From assembly GCA_964408455.1 (NCBI GenBank), contig CAYOZN010000030.1, positions 3,542-67,541 of the forward strand: a stretch of DNA of 64,000 nt, in the 5' to 3' direction. Position numbers and translations under genes: made by a program. Positions 17,630-26,736 of the stretch are shown here, one piece after another (positions within the stretch are counted from its first letter, which is position 1; each line of letters begins with the position of its first letter). Source of the DNA: CAYOZN01 sp964408455 (GTDB lineage Bacteria; Planctomycetota; Phycisphaerae; UBA1845; UTPLA1). The notes beneath the pieces were generated by a model. That model searched no databases. It had not been told where the DNA came from and saw only the letters and a program-made list of their open reading frames with translations.

Positions 17630-17995
17630 ATGAACACGGCACTTCTACTGCTTGCGACGGCATGCCTGCGGGTCGATTCGCCTGCGCTGGCCCAGACGCC
17701 GGCGATCCTGCGCGTGAATGGGACTCCCGTGCTCGTCTGCAACGAGCCGATGTTCGACTTCGGCCGCGTGCGGGCGGGGACGAGGATGGAACACGCGTTC
17801 GCAGTCACGAACGTGAGCGGCGCGACGGTATGGGTGCGGGCACTTCACTCGTGTTCGTGTACCGGACCGCTGTTTGACAGGACTTATCGCGTCGATGCCG
17901 GCGAGACCGTGTCGATCCTGGCGACGATGGGTACCACACACTCGAGCGGACCGGTTTCCCGCAATGTGTACTTATCGCTCGTGCCCGAGCCATAG
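17630..17995 (+). CDS. Secreted DUF1573-like (ASH-type) protein
   Basis: 121 residues from the ATG at 17630 (an ATG at 17612 would add six residues). The N-terminal ~20 residues form a signal peptide ending SPALA. The body, PMFDFGRVRAGTRMEHAFAVTNVSGATVWV....SCSCTG, matches the DUF1573/ASH immunoglobulin-like pattern: FDFG.V..G....H.F...N followed by a C-x-C-T pair. Such proteins are abundant, small, exported and of unknown role in Planctomycetota and Bacteroidota. The next gene starts 26 bases downstream, so co-transcription is plausible. Confidence 0.75.
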   Translation: MNTALLLLATACLRVDSPALAQTPAILRVNGTPVLVCNEPMFDFGRVRAGTRMEHAFAVTNVSGATVWVRALHSCSCTGPLFDRTYRVDAGETVSILATMGTTHSSGPVSRNVYLSLVPEP

Positions 17996-18020
17996 CCGCG
18001 CCGGGCCCGTATGAATACGT

Positions 18021-19265
18021 ATGTGTACCGGTGCGTACAGCCTGGCGTGTCTGGTCGGCATCGGCATGTGCCTTTCCGGTTGCGGGGCGATTGAGATCGG
18101 GCCGGCGCCGGCACATGGCACGTTCCGAGCGGTCGCGCCCGACGTGCTGCCGCGCTACTTTCATCGGGCGTCGCTGCTGGCGGATGGGCGAGTCATGGTG
18201 AGTGGCGGGCTGACGGCGACGGTGATTCCGCCGGCGCTGGTGACGGTGGACACGATCTCATTCTTCGATCCCTCTGCCAATCAATTCTCCGCAACATTCA
18301 GGCCGAACGGCGCGGTCGGCCAGGCTTCAGGCGCTGCTGCGGTGACTCCGCGGCTGCATCTTGCCCGATCGAGCCACACGCAGACGACGCTGGCCGATGG
18401 TCGGGTGCTGATCACCGGCGGGGACATGGCGGCGACGGGCGCGCGGCCGGGGCCCCCTACCGCCACGTGCGAGATCTTCGATCCGGCCAGCGGGCTGGTG
18501 ACAACTGGACCCGCCATGAACCAGGCGCGGAGCTTCCACACGGCGACGCGGCTGACGGACGGGCGGGTGGTTGTGGCCGGCGGCGCGACGTGGCAGGTAT
18601 TTACCCCGGCCGACGACACGTGGAGCGCGGGGCTGCCACTGGCGCGGCCGAGGCTGCGGCACGCGGCGGTGCCGCTGCCGGGGCACTTCGGTGGCGGGGC
18701 AGGAGGCGCGACGTGCGACGGCGTGCTGCTGATCGGCGGATCGTCGGCGGGCGATACACTCGAGCTGCTCGATCCGCACGGCATGACGGCGACGCTGTAC
18801 GACGCGCGGCTGCCGGTGAGCATCCTGGACCTGGCGGCGGCCCGGCTCGAGGACGGGCGGGTGCTGATCGCCGGCGGACAACGGACGGATTCGGGCGACA
18901 CCATCAGCGACACGCTGCTCTTTGATCCCGCGAACGGAGACTTGACCCCACTCACCCCGCCGCCGGGCGCGAGCGGCGGCTTCGGCGATCATGCCATGCT
19001 GACGTTCGGCCGGCACGTCGCGGTATTTGGCGGCGAGCAGGAGCGCGGGGACGCGGATACCGAGCTGAAGCGTGCCTTGGTATTTGACTCCGATGCCATG
19101 GCATGGGTGGACGAACTGGACATGCACTTTTCACACGACGACTTTCCGGCGGTGAGGCTCGACGACGCGCGGGCGGTGTTGATTGGCGGGGGCACGGGAC
19201 TGTTTGGCGTGCCGGTGCCGACGGCGAACGTGGAAATTTTTCAGGTGGAGGGAATGAGGGATTAA
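18021..19265 (+). CDS. Kelch-repeat lipoprotein
   Basis: 414 residues. The N-terminal signal ends CLSGC, with Cys about residue 21 as the lipidation site. The remainder is built of about 50-residue kelch units with recurring LADGRVMVSGG, LADGRVLITGGD, LTDGRVVVAGG, LEDGRVLIAGG and LDDARAVLIGGG blades. This indicates a beta-propeller displayed on the cell surface, probably for binding. The stop codon lies inside an octamer tandem repeat. No Shine-Dalgarno sequence is obvious before 18021. Confidence 0.85.
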   Translation: MCTGAYSLACLVGIGMCLSGCGAIEIGPAPAHGTFRAVAPDVLPRYFHRASLLADGRVMVSGGLTATVIPPALVTVDTISFFDPSANQFSATFRPNGAVGQASGAAAVTPRLHLARSSHTQTTLADGRVLITGGDMAATGARPGPPTATCEIFDPASGLVTTGPAMNQARSFHTATRLTDGRVVVAGGATWQVFTPADDTWSAGLPLARPRLRHAAVPLPGHFGGGAGGATCDGVLLIGGSSAGDTLELLDPHGMTATLYDARLPVSILDLAAARLEDGRVLIAGGQRTDSGDTISDTLLFDPANGDLTPLTPPPGASGGFGDHAMLTFGRHVAVFGGEQERGDADTELKRALVFDSDAMAWVDELDMHFSHDDFPAVRLDDARAVLIGGGTGLFGVPVPTANVEIFQVEGMRD

Positions 19266-19288
19266 GGGATTAAGGGATTAAGGGATTG
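19257..19288. repeat. Octamer tandem repeat AGGGATTA x4 across a stop codon
   Basis: Three perfect copies and one with a single change. The kelch gene's TAA (19263-19265) lies in the first copy. Slippage by one unit would change the C-terminus by frame. Confidence 0.85.
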
Positions 19289-19294
19289 AAGGAC

Positions 19295-19918
19295 TCAGGA
19301 TTGAGGCGGCTGCGGGCTACTTCGGGGTTTACGCCAGGATTTGGGGGCGATGGGCTGGAAGCCGGCGAGGGCGGCGCGGTGGGCCTCGGCGGAGCGGTCG
19401 TCGATGAGCAGCAGGCCGCCGGGGCGGACGGCGGCCAGGAGGTGCTCCATGCCGCGGTCGGCGTTCGACGCCAGCCGGCAGATGATGTTGAAGGCGATGA
19501 CGACGTCGGCCTGGGCCGGGATGGGCGCGGCGGCGATGTCGCACAGGTGACACCGTGCGTCGGGCAGATCGCGGGCGACGGCGGCGAGGACGCGGCGGGA
19601 CCGATCGACGACCACGAGTTCGTGCGGCATGGGCAGCGCGGCGCTGAGTTCGACCGGCTCCAGCGAGCGCAGCGGCAGAAAGGGAATGCGGCGGAGGAGC
19701 TGGTCGGCATAGCGGGCCAAGTCGCCGATAAGCTTGCGGCTGCGGGACACGCCTTCACGGGCGGAATCGTTCAGCAGTGGCGCTGCCAGCCGCGTGACAC
19801 CGCCCGGGCCGACGATCAGGACGACGGGCCGCGGCGGGCCGTGTTCGAGCAGTTCGGCAAGGCGGCGAAAATGCTCCAGATGGCGATGGTGCCAGGAGGT
19901 GGAGCCGACGGGATCGAT
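19295..19918 (-). CDS. SAM-dependent methyltransferase-like protein, apparent ATC start
   Basis: About 207 residues. The fold is class I methyltransferase: PPRPVVLIVGPGGV (motif I), HELVVVDRSRRVLAA (motif II, acidic end of strand 2), ARCHLCDIAAAPIPAQADVVIAFNIICRLA, and LLAAVRPGGLLLIDD. The first standard start in this frame (GTG 19750) would remove motif I. The frame is open back to a TAA, and a perfect GGAGG lies 7 bases before ATC 19918, so I place the start there. The N-terminus SWHHRHLEHFRRLAELL looks genuine. It follows the gene at 19933-21591 almost directly, suggesting one operon. Substrate unknown. Confidence 0.65.
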   Translation of the reverse strand: MDPVGSTSWHHRHLEHFRRLAELLEHGPPRPVVLIVGPGGVTRLAAPLLNDSAREGVSRSRKLIGDLARYADQLLRRIPFLPLRSLEPVELSAALPMPHELVVVDRSRRVLAAVARDLPDARCHLCDIAAAPIPAQADVVIAFNIICRLASNADRGMEHLLAAVRPGGLLLIDDRSAEAHRAALAGFQPIAPKSWRKPRSSPQPPQS

Positions 19919-19932
19919 GGCGGGGCCTCCGG

Positions 19933-21591
19933 TTACGGCACGATCTTAAACTTCACCGAGTTGCTGTTGATCTTGCCGGCCTGGATGTCCTCGACTTCCA
20001 CCTTGAGGGTGTACTCGCCGGGGGGAAGATCGCGTGGGATGCCGCGTTTGCTGGTGATGAAGAAGTCCTCGCGCTGCTGGCGGGCGACATCCTCGATGTT
20101 ATCCTCCTTGGCGCTCCAGAGCTCTTCGCCGGAGCGGTTGATCAGGCTTTCGCGGACCGAAAGAACGGTGCGGTACTGGTCGGACGGCAGGCGCGTGCTC
20201 GAAAAATTCTCGACTTCGATGTAGATGATGACCAGCGTGCTGACGCCGGCGGGGAACTCCAGATTCTCGATGGGCTTGTAGCGGCCAAACGCGTCCACCG
20301 AGGTGCAGAGCTGCACAACGGGCACCTGGAGATCGGCACGAGCTCGAATCCGGCTGCGCAGCTGCTCGACGGATTCGAGCTGGCGATTGGCCCACGTGGC
20401 CGAGTCGCGGCCGGCCCCGGAGCGCGCGGCAATGAGGGTGCGCACCTGGGAGAGGATGATCTCTTCGATATCGCGATCGACGCCGGGCACCGGTGCCAGG
20501 GCCTTGTCATCCTGCCCTTCCACCAGGTACAGCATGCGCAGGCGGAACTGTTCTTCGATGTTGTTGGGGTCCTGGGCGACAAGCTCTTCATGCCGGCGAA
20601 TGCGGGCGGTCAGCGAGTCGGCGGCGGGATTGACCGGCTGGTCAGCAAGGGCGCGGCCGGCATTGGGCACCATGGCCGACGGGCCCTCGACACCCTCGGC
20701 GGCAGGCTTGATCGTGATCTCGGCCACTTCGGGCGCGCCGTTGGTGGCGCCGGTCGCGTGTTCCGGTGCCGGATTCGGCGTCTCGACCGTGGCACCGCCG
20801 GCGTTGGCGGTTACGGTCGTGGCGGGGCCATCGCCGGACGGGATAGTCGGACTGTCGTGTTCAGTGGTTGCGGCAGGCGCCTCACGATCGGCGATCGTGG
20901 CGGCGCGATCCGGTGCGGGGCCGGAATCGGATGGGGACTGTCCGGACTGAGCGTCTTCTTCGGAAGGCGAAGCATCGGACGCGATCCGGACCGGCGATGG
21001 CTCGTCGGACGCTTCGGGCGCTTGCTCAAAGGCGTCGCCCGCCGTCTCGTCGGAAAAGACAGAAACCTGCTGGGGCGAGGTTGAATCGACAAGCTGCGCA
21101 TTACCGGGCGCGATGTCGCCAGCCGCAGCGGCCTGCACGCCCTCCGCCGTCCCGGACGGCGCAGTTTCATCGCCGGTGGCGGCGCGGTTCTGTCGCTGGG
21201 CTTCGCGCCGGGACAATTCGGCACGAAAAGCGGCCGTGTCGGAGCCGCCGGTGTCCATCGCGGCAAGCTCTCCGCGACGCGCGCTCTCGGCGCGGTCATT
21301 TGCAGGCGGGGCGCCGTCGCCGGACGGAGACATGCTGGCGACGTAGTCGCTGACGTTGCGGTTGACGTTGTCGGGGTCCTCGCCGTCGAGTGCCTCAGTC
21401 TCGGCACTAGCTGGCCGTGCGGCGGCGGCGGTCGTGCTGTTCTGCGGGGCGCCGGCGGTGCTGGTGCGCCCGCCGGGCTGCTGGGCCGCCCAGAACTGGT
21501 TCCAGCGATCCTGATCTGCCTGGGTGCAGCCGAGGGCGAGACAGGCGACGGCAAGCACCACGAACCGGGTGCGAGAAACGTGCGACGTCAT
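19933..21591 (-). CDS. Lipoprotein with long disordered Ala/Pro/Glu-rich region
   Basis: 552 residues from ATG 21591, which begins a lipoprotein signal ending CLALGC (Cys about 22). Residues about 30-320 are a low-complexity linker rich in Ala, Ser, Pro, Glu, Asp and Thr. The C-terminal ~230 residues are folded, with a helical part (EELVAQDPNNIEEQFRLRML) and a beta-rich part (STLVIIYIEVENF, LPPGEYTLKVEVEDI, NSVKFKIVP). I recognise no family. The linker suggests the C-terminal domain reaches across or away from the envelope. It lies between holA and the methyltransferase on the same strand. Confidence 0.75.
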   Translation of the reverse strand: MTSHVSRTRFVVLAVACLALGCTQADQDRWNQFWAAQQPGGRTSTAGAPQNSTTAAAARPASAETEALDGEDPDNVNRNVSDYVASMSPSGDGAPPANDRAESARRGELAAMDTGGSDTAAFRAELSRREAQRQNRAATGDETAPSGTAEGVQAAAAGDIAPGNAQLVDSTSPQQVSVFSDETAGDAFEQAPEASDEPSPVRIASDASPSEEDAQSGQSPSDSGPAPDRAATIADREAPAATTEHDSPTIPSGDGPATTVTANAGGATVETPNPAPEHATGATNGAPEVAEITIKPAAEGVEGPSAMVPNAGRALADQPVNPAADSLTARIRRHEELVAQDPNNIEEQFRLRMLYLVEGQDDKALAPVPGVDRDIEEIILSQVRTLIAARSGAGRDSATWANRQLESVEQLRSRIRARADLQVPVVQLCTSVDAFGRYKPIENLEFPAGVSTLVIIYIEVENFSSTRLPSDQYRTVLSVRESLINRSGEELWSAKEDNIEDVARQQREDFFITSKRGIPRDLPPGEYTLKVEVEDIQAGKINSNSVKFKIVP

Positions 21592-21674
21592 GTGTAGTCC
21601 TTTACAGCGTTCCGGGCATCCTTGTTGCCATCGGCGGCGACGCACGAAAACAGCCGCGCCGCCGACCCACGCGC

Positions 21675-22652
21675 CTAGCGCGCGCTGCACATTTCTACGA
21701 TCAGCTTTTCGACAGCGGTCTCGACATTGCCGAGACCGGTCTTGGCGCCGAGGTCGATGCGCAACAGCTTAATCAAGTTGTCGTACCATTGCGACAGGCT
21801 GTAGCGATCGAGGGCCTTGTTCAGAATCTGGGCTTCGGTATCCCGAAAGCCGGCGGCGTATGGCGAACGGTTCACGCCGGCCAGCCGCTTGGCCTCGGCG
21901 AAGCGACGCATGCTCCAGGCCAGCCCTCCCACGGCCCGATACGGGGCGCTTCGGTCGGTGGAGATGACCTGGTCCCAACGGGCGAGGGCAGTGGCGGCAT
22001 CCCGGTCGGCGATGGCGTCGAAGACGCGGAAAATAATCTCCTGCCGGGTGCAGCCGACCAGGTCCTCGACGTGTTCGATGCGGATGGGTTGCCCGGCGCC
22101 AACGTACGTGGCGAGCTTGGCCAGCTCCATGTTGAGCAGGCCCAGGTTATCGCCGACGAGCTCGATCAAGCGATCGGCAACGTCGCGGGGAAGGCGGCAG
22201 GCGTGTTCGTCCGCAGCCCGCTGTATCAGCCATGCCGGAAGCTCATGCCGCTTCGGCGGCTCGCAGGCGATGTTGCCGCCGAGCGCATCCACCTTTTTGT
22301 ACAACCGCGTCGTCTTCTGCCAGGTGCGGCATTCGAGGATGAGAATGCCGTCCGGGCTCGGTGAATCGAGATAGTTCTCCAGCTCCGCGCGAAAGCGGGT
22401 CACGAAGGGGTCGGCATCGCGAACAAGCACCACGCGGGTGCTGGCCAACAGGGAAGGCGTGCGGCACTCGTCGAGTACGTCGGCCAGGGCGACATTGTCG
22501 CCATCGAAGGAAGAGGGCGCGGTATCGCCACCATCGTCCGGCAACAGGCGATTGAGCAGTGCCGAGAGGGCCTGGGCCCTGAGGAAGGCGTCGGCCCCAA
22601 AGATGACGTAGACGGGGCTGCGTTCTTTCTGTTGCGTCTTTGCCTTGGACAT
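21675..22652 (-). CDS. holA: DNA polymerase III subunit delta
   Basis: 325 residues, typical for HolA, the clamp-loader subunit that opens the beta sliding clamp. Visible features are the N-terminal VYVIFGADAFLRAQAL, SLLASTRVVLVRDADPF with the clamp-opening region, ILECRTWQKTTRLYKKV, and the helical LGLLNMELAKLATYVG and LVGCTRQEIIFRVFDAIA segments. No clear Shine-Dalgarno sequence precedes ATG 22652. It is transcribed with the lipoprotein downstream (84 bases). Confidence 0.92.
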   Translation of the reverse strand: MSKAKTQQKERSPVYVIFGADAFLRAQALSALLNRLLPDDGGDTAPSSFDGDNVALADVLDECRTPSLLASTRVVLVRDADPFVTRFRAELENYLDSPSPDGILILECRTWQKTTRLYKKVDALGGNIACEPPKRHELPAWLIQRAADEHACRLPRDVADRLIELVGDNLGLLNMELAKLATYVGAGQPIRIEHVEDLVGCTRQEIIFRVFDAIADRDAATALARWDQVISTDRSAPYRAVGGLAWSMRRFAEAKRLAGVNRSPYAAGFRDTEAQILNKALDRYSLSQWYDNLIKLLRIDLGAKTGLGNVETAVEKLIVEMCSAR

Positions 22653-22780
22653 TTCAAATGCGTGCCGTTAAACGGAACAAGCCAGCCCGCGGGCCAATGC
22701 GTTTCCCCACGTGCGCTGCGAAACCATCACCGATGGGCCGACAGGCGCGGTTCGGGATTTTGATCGCGGGAATGGTCAAG

Positions 22781-24181
22781 TCAGAAGTCTTGGCCCAGCC
22801 GGGCGGAATAGGATGCGAGCCTTCGCTCGGCACGGCGGCGCAGTTCAACGCCGGCGGCTTCGATCGACGCGGCCCGCTGCCAGGCCTCTCGCGCGGCGGG
22901 GCGATCGCCGATGAAGATGCACACATCACCAAAATGCAGCCAGGCCTCGGCATCTTCGGGCTCCAGCAAGAGCAGCTTCTGCATGGACGCATGTGCCGAC
23001 CGGTAGCGGCGTTCCCGGGCCTGCACGAGGGCCAGCCCCTTGAGGGCGGCGCGATCGCGCGGCTCCGCGTCCAGCACGCGCTGATATTCCGCTTCGGCCC
23101 CGGCATGATCGCCGAGCAGAATCAGCACGCCCGCCAGGTCGACCCGCGCCCGGTGCAGCAGGGGGACCTGCTCGAGCGCATCCCGATAGCGGGCGATGGC
23201 AATATCGTACTCGCCGCGCAGCCGGTGCCACGTGGCCAGATCATACAATCGCGCGGCCTCTTTTGCAGCAGCAGAATCGCCATGCGATTCGCCGGCGTCG
23301 GGCTCAGTGAAGGCCGCGAGCCTTGCGAGCGCAACGGGCTGTGAAATGTCCGGCGATTCCTCCGGCGTTGAAATCGGCTGGTTGCTTCGCGATGGAACCG
23401 AGGGATGCGCGGCTGGCGCTTCGCTCACCGCCGGCAGTTGCTGAACCTCAGACGCGAGCGGGCCTGTCAGACCAATCAACCGGCTGGCGTGGCCGCGATT
23501 GCCGGCGCGATCGACGGCTGTGATTTTCACCGTGAGCTTGTCGAACTCACCGGCGGGCACCGTCCAGCGCAGCGAGCCGGACGCGTGTTGATGCTGCTCG
23601 ACGGGTTGAAATGCGCCGTCGCTGGCGGCGCGATAGTGGATGGTTACCGGGCGATCGGGCAGGGACGCGTCGTCCACCTGCCAGCGAAGCTCGATCTCGC
23701 GCGTAAGATCGAAATCCGGCGAGGCACGCGCGGTCAGGAACTTGACCTCCGGCAATGCCCGGTCGAAACGGACCCACTTGTGTGCCGAGGCGCCCACGGA
23801 CGGCACGGGTGTCCTGGCGGTGGCATTGCCGAGCACCAGATACAAGCCAAAGACGCCGTCGGCCGGCGGCGTGAAGAACGCCCTGCGTGCATCCATGGCC
23901 GCAGGGCTGATGGAGGACGCCCTCTTCCACGAGGCGGCCCCATCGTCGGTGTACCACAATTCGACGGACGTAATGGGCGGTTGACCGGCACGCAGGGTCC
24001 AGCCGATCTCCGCGCGGTCGGACGACAGCGACTCGATCAGATGCTCGGGGATGGCACGCTCGTCCTGCGCGGCGGCGGCGATGGACGCGGCAAGCAGGCT
24101 GACAACAACTGAACCGGTAAAGCGCCAACCGGCCGAGAACTGCCGCGTCGGGCCGCGGTACCATGTGCGGTCGAGCTTCAT
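22781..24181 (-). CDS. Exported protein with beta-sandwich region and TPR repeats
   Basis: 466 residues. The N-terminal signal peptide (about 20-40, ending ASIAAAA) follows a positively charged leader. Residues about 40-250 are beta-rich, with fibronectin-III-like strands (SVELWYTDDGAASW, VTIHYRAASDGAFQPV, LTVKITAVDRAGNRG). A linker follows, then four or more TPR units from about residue 315 (ARLYDLATWHRLRGEYDIAIARYRDALEQVP and successors). It is probably a periplasmic or surface scaffold. Function unknown. Confidence 0.75.
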   Translation of the reverse strand: MKLDRTWYRGPTRQFSAGWRFTGSVVVSLLAASIAAAAQDERAIPEHLIESLSSDRAEIGWTLRAGQPPITSVELWYTDDGAASWKRASSISPAAMDARRAFFTPPADGVFGLYLVLGNATARTPVPSVGASAHKWVRFDRALPEVKFLTARASPDFDLTREIELRWQVDDASLPDRPVTIHYRAASDGAFQPVEQHQHASGSLRWTVPAGEFDKLTVKITAVDRAGNRGHASRLIGLTGPLASEVQQLPAVSEAPAAHPSVPSRSNQPISTPEESPDISQPVALARLAAFTEPDAGESHGDSAAAKEAARLYDLATWHRLRGEYDIAIARYRDALEQVPLLHRARVDLAGVLILLGDHAGAEAEYQRVLDAEPRDRAALKGLALVQARERRYRSAHASMQKLLLLEPEDAEAWLHFGDVCIFIGDRPAAREAWQRAASIEAAGVELRRRAERRLASYSARLGQDF

Positions 24182-24255
24182 GCCAACTTTGCTTTACGGA
24201 GTCCGCAATGCGACGCCGACGGCGGCTACGCCACGAATACGATTCCAGGAGATTG

Positions 24256-24441
24256 ATGCACATTTATCGGACAAAACGCGGAGGGATATTAGACCGTCCC
24301 GGTTTGGACGGAGAGCGGCCTGAATCGTATCTGATTGCGTGGGAAAGGCGCGCCATGATATCAGCGCTGGAAGCAAGGCTAGACCGGCCCGCCAATGCTG
24401 AAAACCGCGAGTTCTGGGTCCGTGGGCGGAATCAGACCTAA
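24256..24441 (+). CDS. Possible small ORF, 61 residues
   Basis: The ATG at 24256 follows a clear AGGAG ribosome-binding site (CAGGAGATTG). The 61 residues are highly charged, starting MHIYRTKRGG and containing YLIAWERRAMISALEARL. Codon use is less GC-biased at third positions than in neighbouring genes, so the ORF may be recent, foreign or spurious. No family recognised. The rest of 24182-24546 shows nothing else. Confidence 0.3.
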   Translation: MHIYRTKRGGILDRPGLDGERPESYLIAWERRAMISALEARLDRPANAENREFWVRGRNQT

Positions 24442-24546
24442 GGGTCCCGTGCCATCCGCTCGATGTGAAAACGGAACGATGCCGCGTGCTTAATGCGCGC
24501 GGCTTCATGGGGAAAGTTGCGAAGCGTCAGAGCCGGGGGGGATACC

Positions 24547-24912
24547 GTGCTTACACACAAGCTGCGCAGACGGCACGCTTGCGGCCTGGCCGCGGCAATT
24601 CTTGCAGCGACATCCACCGGGTGCGCCCGTCCGGACACGGCGGTGCAAAACCGGACCGTGCACCGGCCGGCTGGAATCGCCGCCTCCGATCGCCCGGTGA
24701 AGCGCGTTCGGCCGAACATCACCACGAGCACGGTCGATCGGAGCGACGCGAACGGCGCGGCGGAAAGCGATCGCGATGCGAGCCGCGCTAAGCCCGGCCG
24801 CGATGTCAAGCCGCCAAAGGCGGCGCCGGCTCGACGGAAGGCCGCGCCGCGCGACGATTACGACCGCCACCCTTCGCGCTGGCGGCACAAGCTGAAGGCA
24901 AAGTACGCTTGA
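24547..24912 (+). CDS. Small basic lipoprotein
   Basis: 121 residues from GTG 24547, just after a GGGGGG purine tract. The in-frame ATG at 24493 would place the signal peptide internally. The signal LRRRHACGLAAAILAATSTGC has a lipobox Cys near residue 25. The mature part is strongly basic and disordered (RPVKRVRPN, KPPKAAPARRKAAPR) and ends RHPSRWRHKLKAKYA. It is probably a periplasmic protein binding an acidic polymer, but that is a guess from charge. Confidence 0.55.
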   Translation: MLTHKLRRRHACGLAAAILAATSTGCARPDTAVQNRTVHRPAGIAASDRPVKRVRPNITTSTVDRSDANGAAESDRDASRAKPGRDVKPPKAAPARRKAAPRDDYDRHPSRWRHKLKAKYA

Positions 24913-25007
24913 GGCCGCGGCAATTGGCTGCGCTGGCGGATGGCGCGGCATGGCGCATTCGTCGGCCGGCGTATGCATCACACGTCCGACGATCTCGAAG
25001 CAGGCTT

Positions 25008-25724
25008 CTACAGCGACACGGAAACTGTTTGACCGCTTGAATGCTGAAAGGCGGGCGCGAGCACTGCCTCGACCGCCATGGCGATGGCATCGGGGCTTAG
25101 CGTCTGTTCGGCCGGGAACGACGGAAATGCGCCGCGGAGCATGGCGGTCTCGACGGCGCCCGGGGCGATGCCGAAGACGCGGATGTTGTGAGGCGCGCCC
25201 TCTGCGGCGAGCGAACGCGTATATGCCACGACAAATGCCTTGGCAGCGCCGTAGGCACCCAGCCCCGGAAAGGCATCGTATGCAGACCGCGAGGAGATGT
25301 TGACGATTGCGCCTCCGCCCGCGGCGGTCATCAGCGGCCACACGGCCTTGGAGCACAGAAAGACCGATCGCACATTGGCCGCGACCATCTCATCGAAGAC
25401 CTCGAGCGACATCTGATCGATGGTGGCCACCGGGGCGCTGCCGGCGTTGTTGACGAGGACATCGATACCGCCGAGGGCAGCCTCAACGGTGTCGATCAAA
25501 TGCGTGACCTGGGCAGGGTCGCTGACGTCAGCGGGAACTGCGAGCACGTCGAGGCCCTGTCGCTCCAGATTCGCCTTGGCCGCGGTGAGGGCCTGCACGG
25601 TGCGCCCGGCGATGGCAACGCGGGCGCCCGCTTTTGCGGCGCGGGCTGCAATGGCCAGACCAATGCCGCGGCTGCCGCCGGTGACAAGCACGCTCTTGGC
25701 ATCCAGGTAGTGCGCGTCAGCCAT
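25008..25724 (-). CDS. Short-chain dehydrogenase/reductase
   Basis: 238 residues from ATG 25724. It is a classical SDR: TGGSRGIG (NAD(P) binding) near residue 14, NNAG near 90, the catalytic Ser in ISSRSAY, and YGAAK with the Tyr/Lys pair near 155-159. The residue after strand 2 is R (AGRT), which favours NADPH. Substrate unknown. Its start overlaps the stop of the gene at 25717-26001 by 8 bases, which implies translational coupling. Confidence 0.9.
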   Translation of the reverse strand: MADAHYLDAKSVLVTGGSRGIGLAIAARAAKAGARVAIAGRTVQALTAAKANLERQGLDVLAVPADVSDPAQVTHLIDTVEAALGGIDVLVNNAGSAPVATIDQMSLEVFDEMVAANVRSVFLCSKAVWPLMTAAGGGAIVNISSRSAYDAFPGLGAYGAAKAFVVAYTRSLAAEGAPHNIRVFGIAPGAVETAMLRGAFPSFPAEQTLSPDAIAMAVEAVLAPAFQHSSGQTVSVSL

Positions 25725-26001
25725 GAGGATTCTCGCGGTTGTTGCTACTGTCAGCCGAAAACCGGCCGGTTTTGTGCCCAACCGACGACACAGCATCTTC
25801 CTCGGGTGGAGTAGCCGGGGGCAGCGACAGCGAAATCAACTCCCGACGAGTACCCAACCGATCGCTCGCGGCGGAGTGCGACGGACAGTGACAGCCCGTG
25901 CTGCAACCGGTTGGTCTGCGCAAAGCAGTCCACACCCTGCGTACGAGGTGGAGCGACGCGCCGGCCAGAAGCAGCACCACGATGAGAGTCTGCCAGTCCA
26001 T
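25717..26001 (-). CDS. FeoB-associated Cys-rich membrane-like protein
   Basis: 94 residues from ATG 26001. The start MDWQTLIVVLLLAGASLHLVRRVW is a single membrane helix followed at once by GCSTGCHC. This is the arrangement of FeoB-associated cysteine-rich membrane proteins. Unlike those short proteins it has a ~50-residue polar tail. No feoA or feoB is nearby; instead it overlaps the SDR gene. A role in ferrous iron uptake is therefore only suggested by family resemblance. Confidence 0.6.
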   Translation of the reverse strand: MDWQTLIVVLLLAGASLHLVRRVWTALRRPTGCSTGCHCPSHSAASDRLGTRRELISLSLPPATPPEEDAVSSVGHKTGRFSADSSNNRENPHG

Positions 26002-26192
26002 GGAATTTGATTGTAGCATGGATGGGACGGTTCGGGGTTCAGTCGCGCCGAAGAACTGCGGCGGCCGACGGGGATGGCTTGCAATTGCGGCGCATCTGGT
26101 AAGATTTTGTCACGCCCGCGATACGCGACTGACGCGGATCGTGAAGTCAAACGGGCAAGTGACCGCGCGGCGGCGCGAGCCGTGGTGAATCG

Positions 26193-26699
26193 ATGGCAAA
26201 CATGAATCGCAGGGAATTCCTCATTGAGCGGCTTGGCAAGGCGCGCGAGTGGACTCGAAACCTGCTGGCCGACATCGATGCAACACGCTGGTTCGAGATG
26301 CCCTACGCCGGATTCGGCCATGCGGCGTGGCAGGTTGGACATCTGGCGGCTTCGCAGGTGGTGCTGCTGCACGAGCGCTGCTTTGGGATGGCATTCGAGG
26401 ACGTGCTGCCCGGAGAATGGAAGTTAAAGATGGCGCGTGGCTCGACGCCGGTGCCAGATGCAAACGAATATCCGCCGGTCGTCGAGATCAGGGCGGCCTT
26501 CGATCGCGTTCACGCGGACGCCATGAGGCGAATCGGGGAGATGTCGGAATCGGATCTCGACCAACCTGCGGGCAGCGATCCTCATCCGCTTTTCGTCACG
26601 CGGGAGCAGGCCATCGGGACGGCGCTGATGCACGAGACGTTTCACGCCGGTCAGATCGCGTTGATCCGGCGATGGATGGGCAAGGCGCCGCTGCGCTGA
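26193..26699 (+). CDS. DinB-like four-helix metalloprotein
   Basis: 168 residues. Helical pattern with GHAAWQVGHLAASQVVLLH near residue 50 and ALMHETFHAGQIALIRRW near the end. The three histidines at equivalent places form the metal site of the DinB/YfiT-like fold. Many members are thiol-dependent transferases, and some are damage-inducible. No LexA box was noticed upstream. Substrate unknown. Confidence 0.8.
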   Translation: MANMNRREFLIERLGKAREWTRNLLADIDATRWFEMPYAGFGHAAWQVGHLAASQVVLLHERCFGMAFEDVLPGEWKLKMARGSTPVPDANEYPPVVEIRAAFDRVHADAMRRIGEMSESDLDQPAGSDPHPLFVTREQAIGTALMHETFHAGQIALIRRWMGKAPLR

Positions 26700-26736
26700 T
26701 CCGGGCCGGCGAACCTTACGGCCGGGCGGCGCAGGC

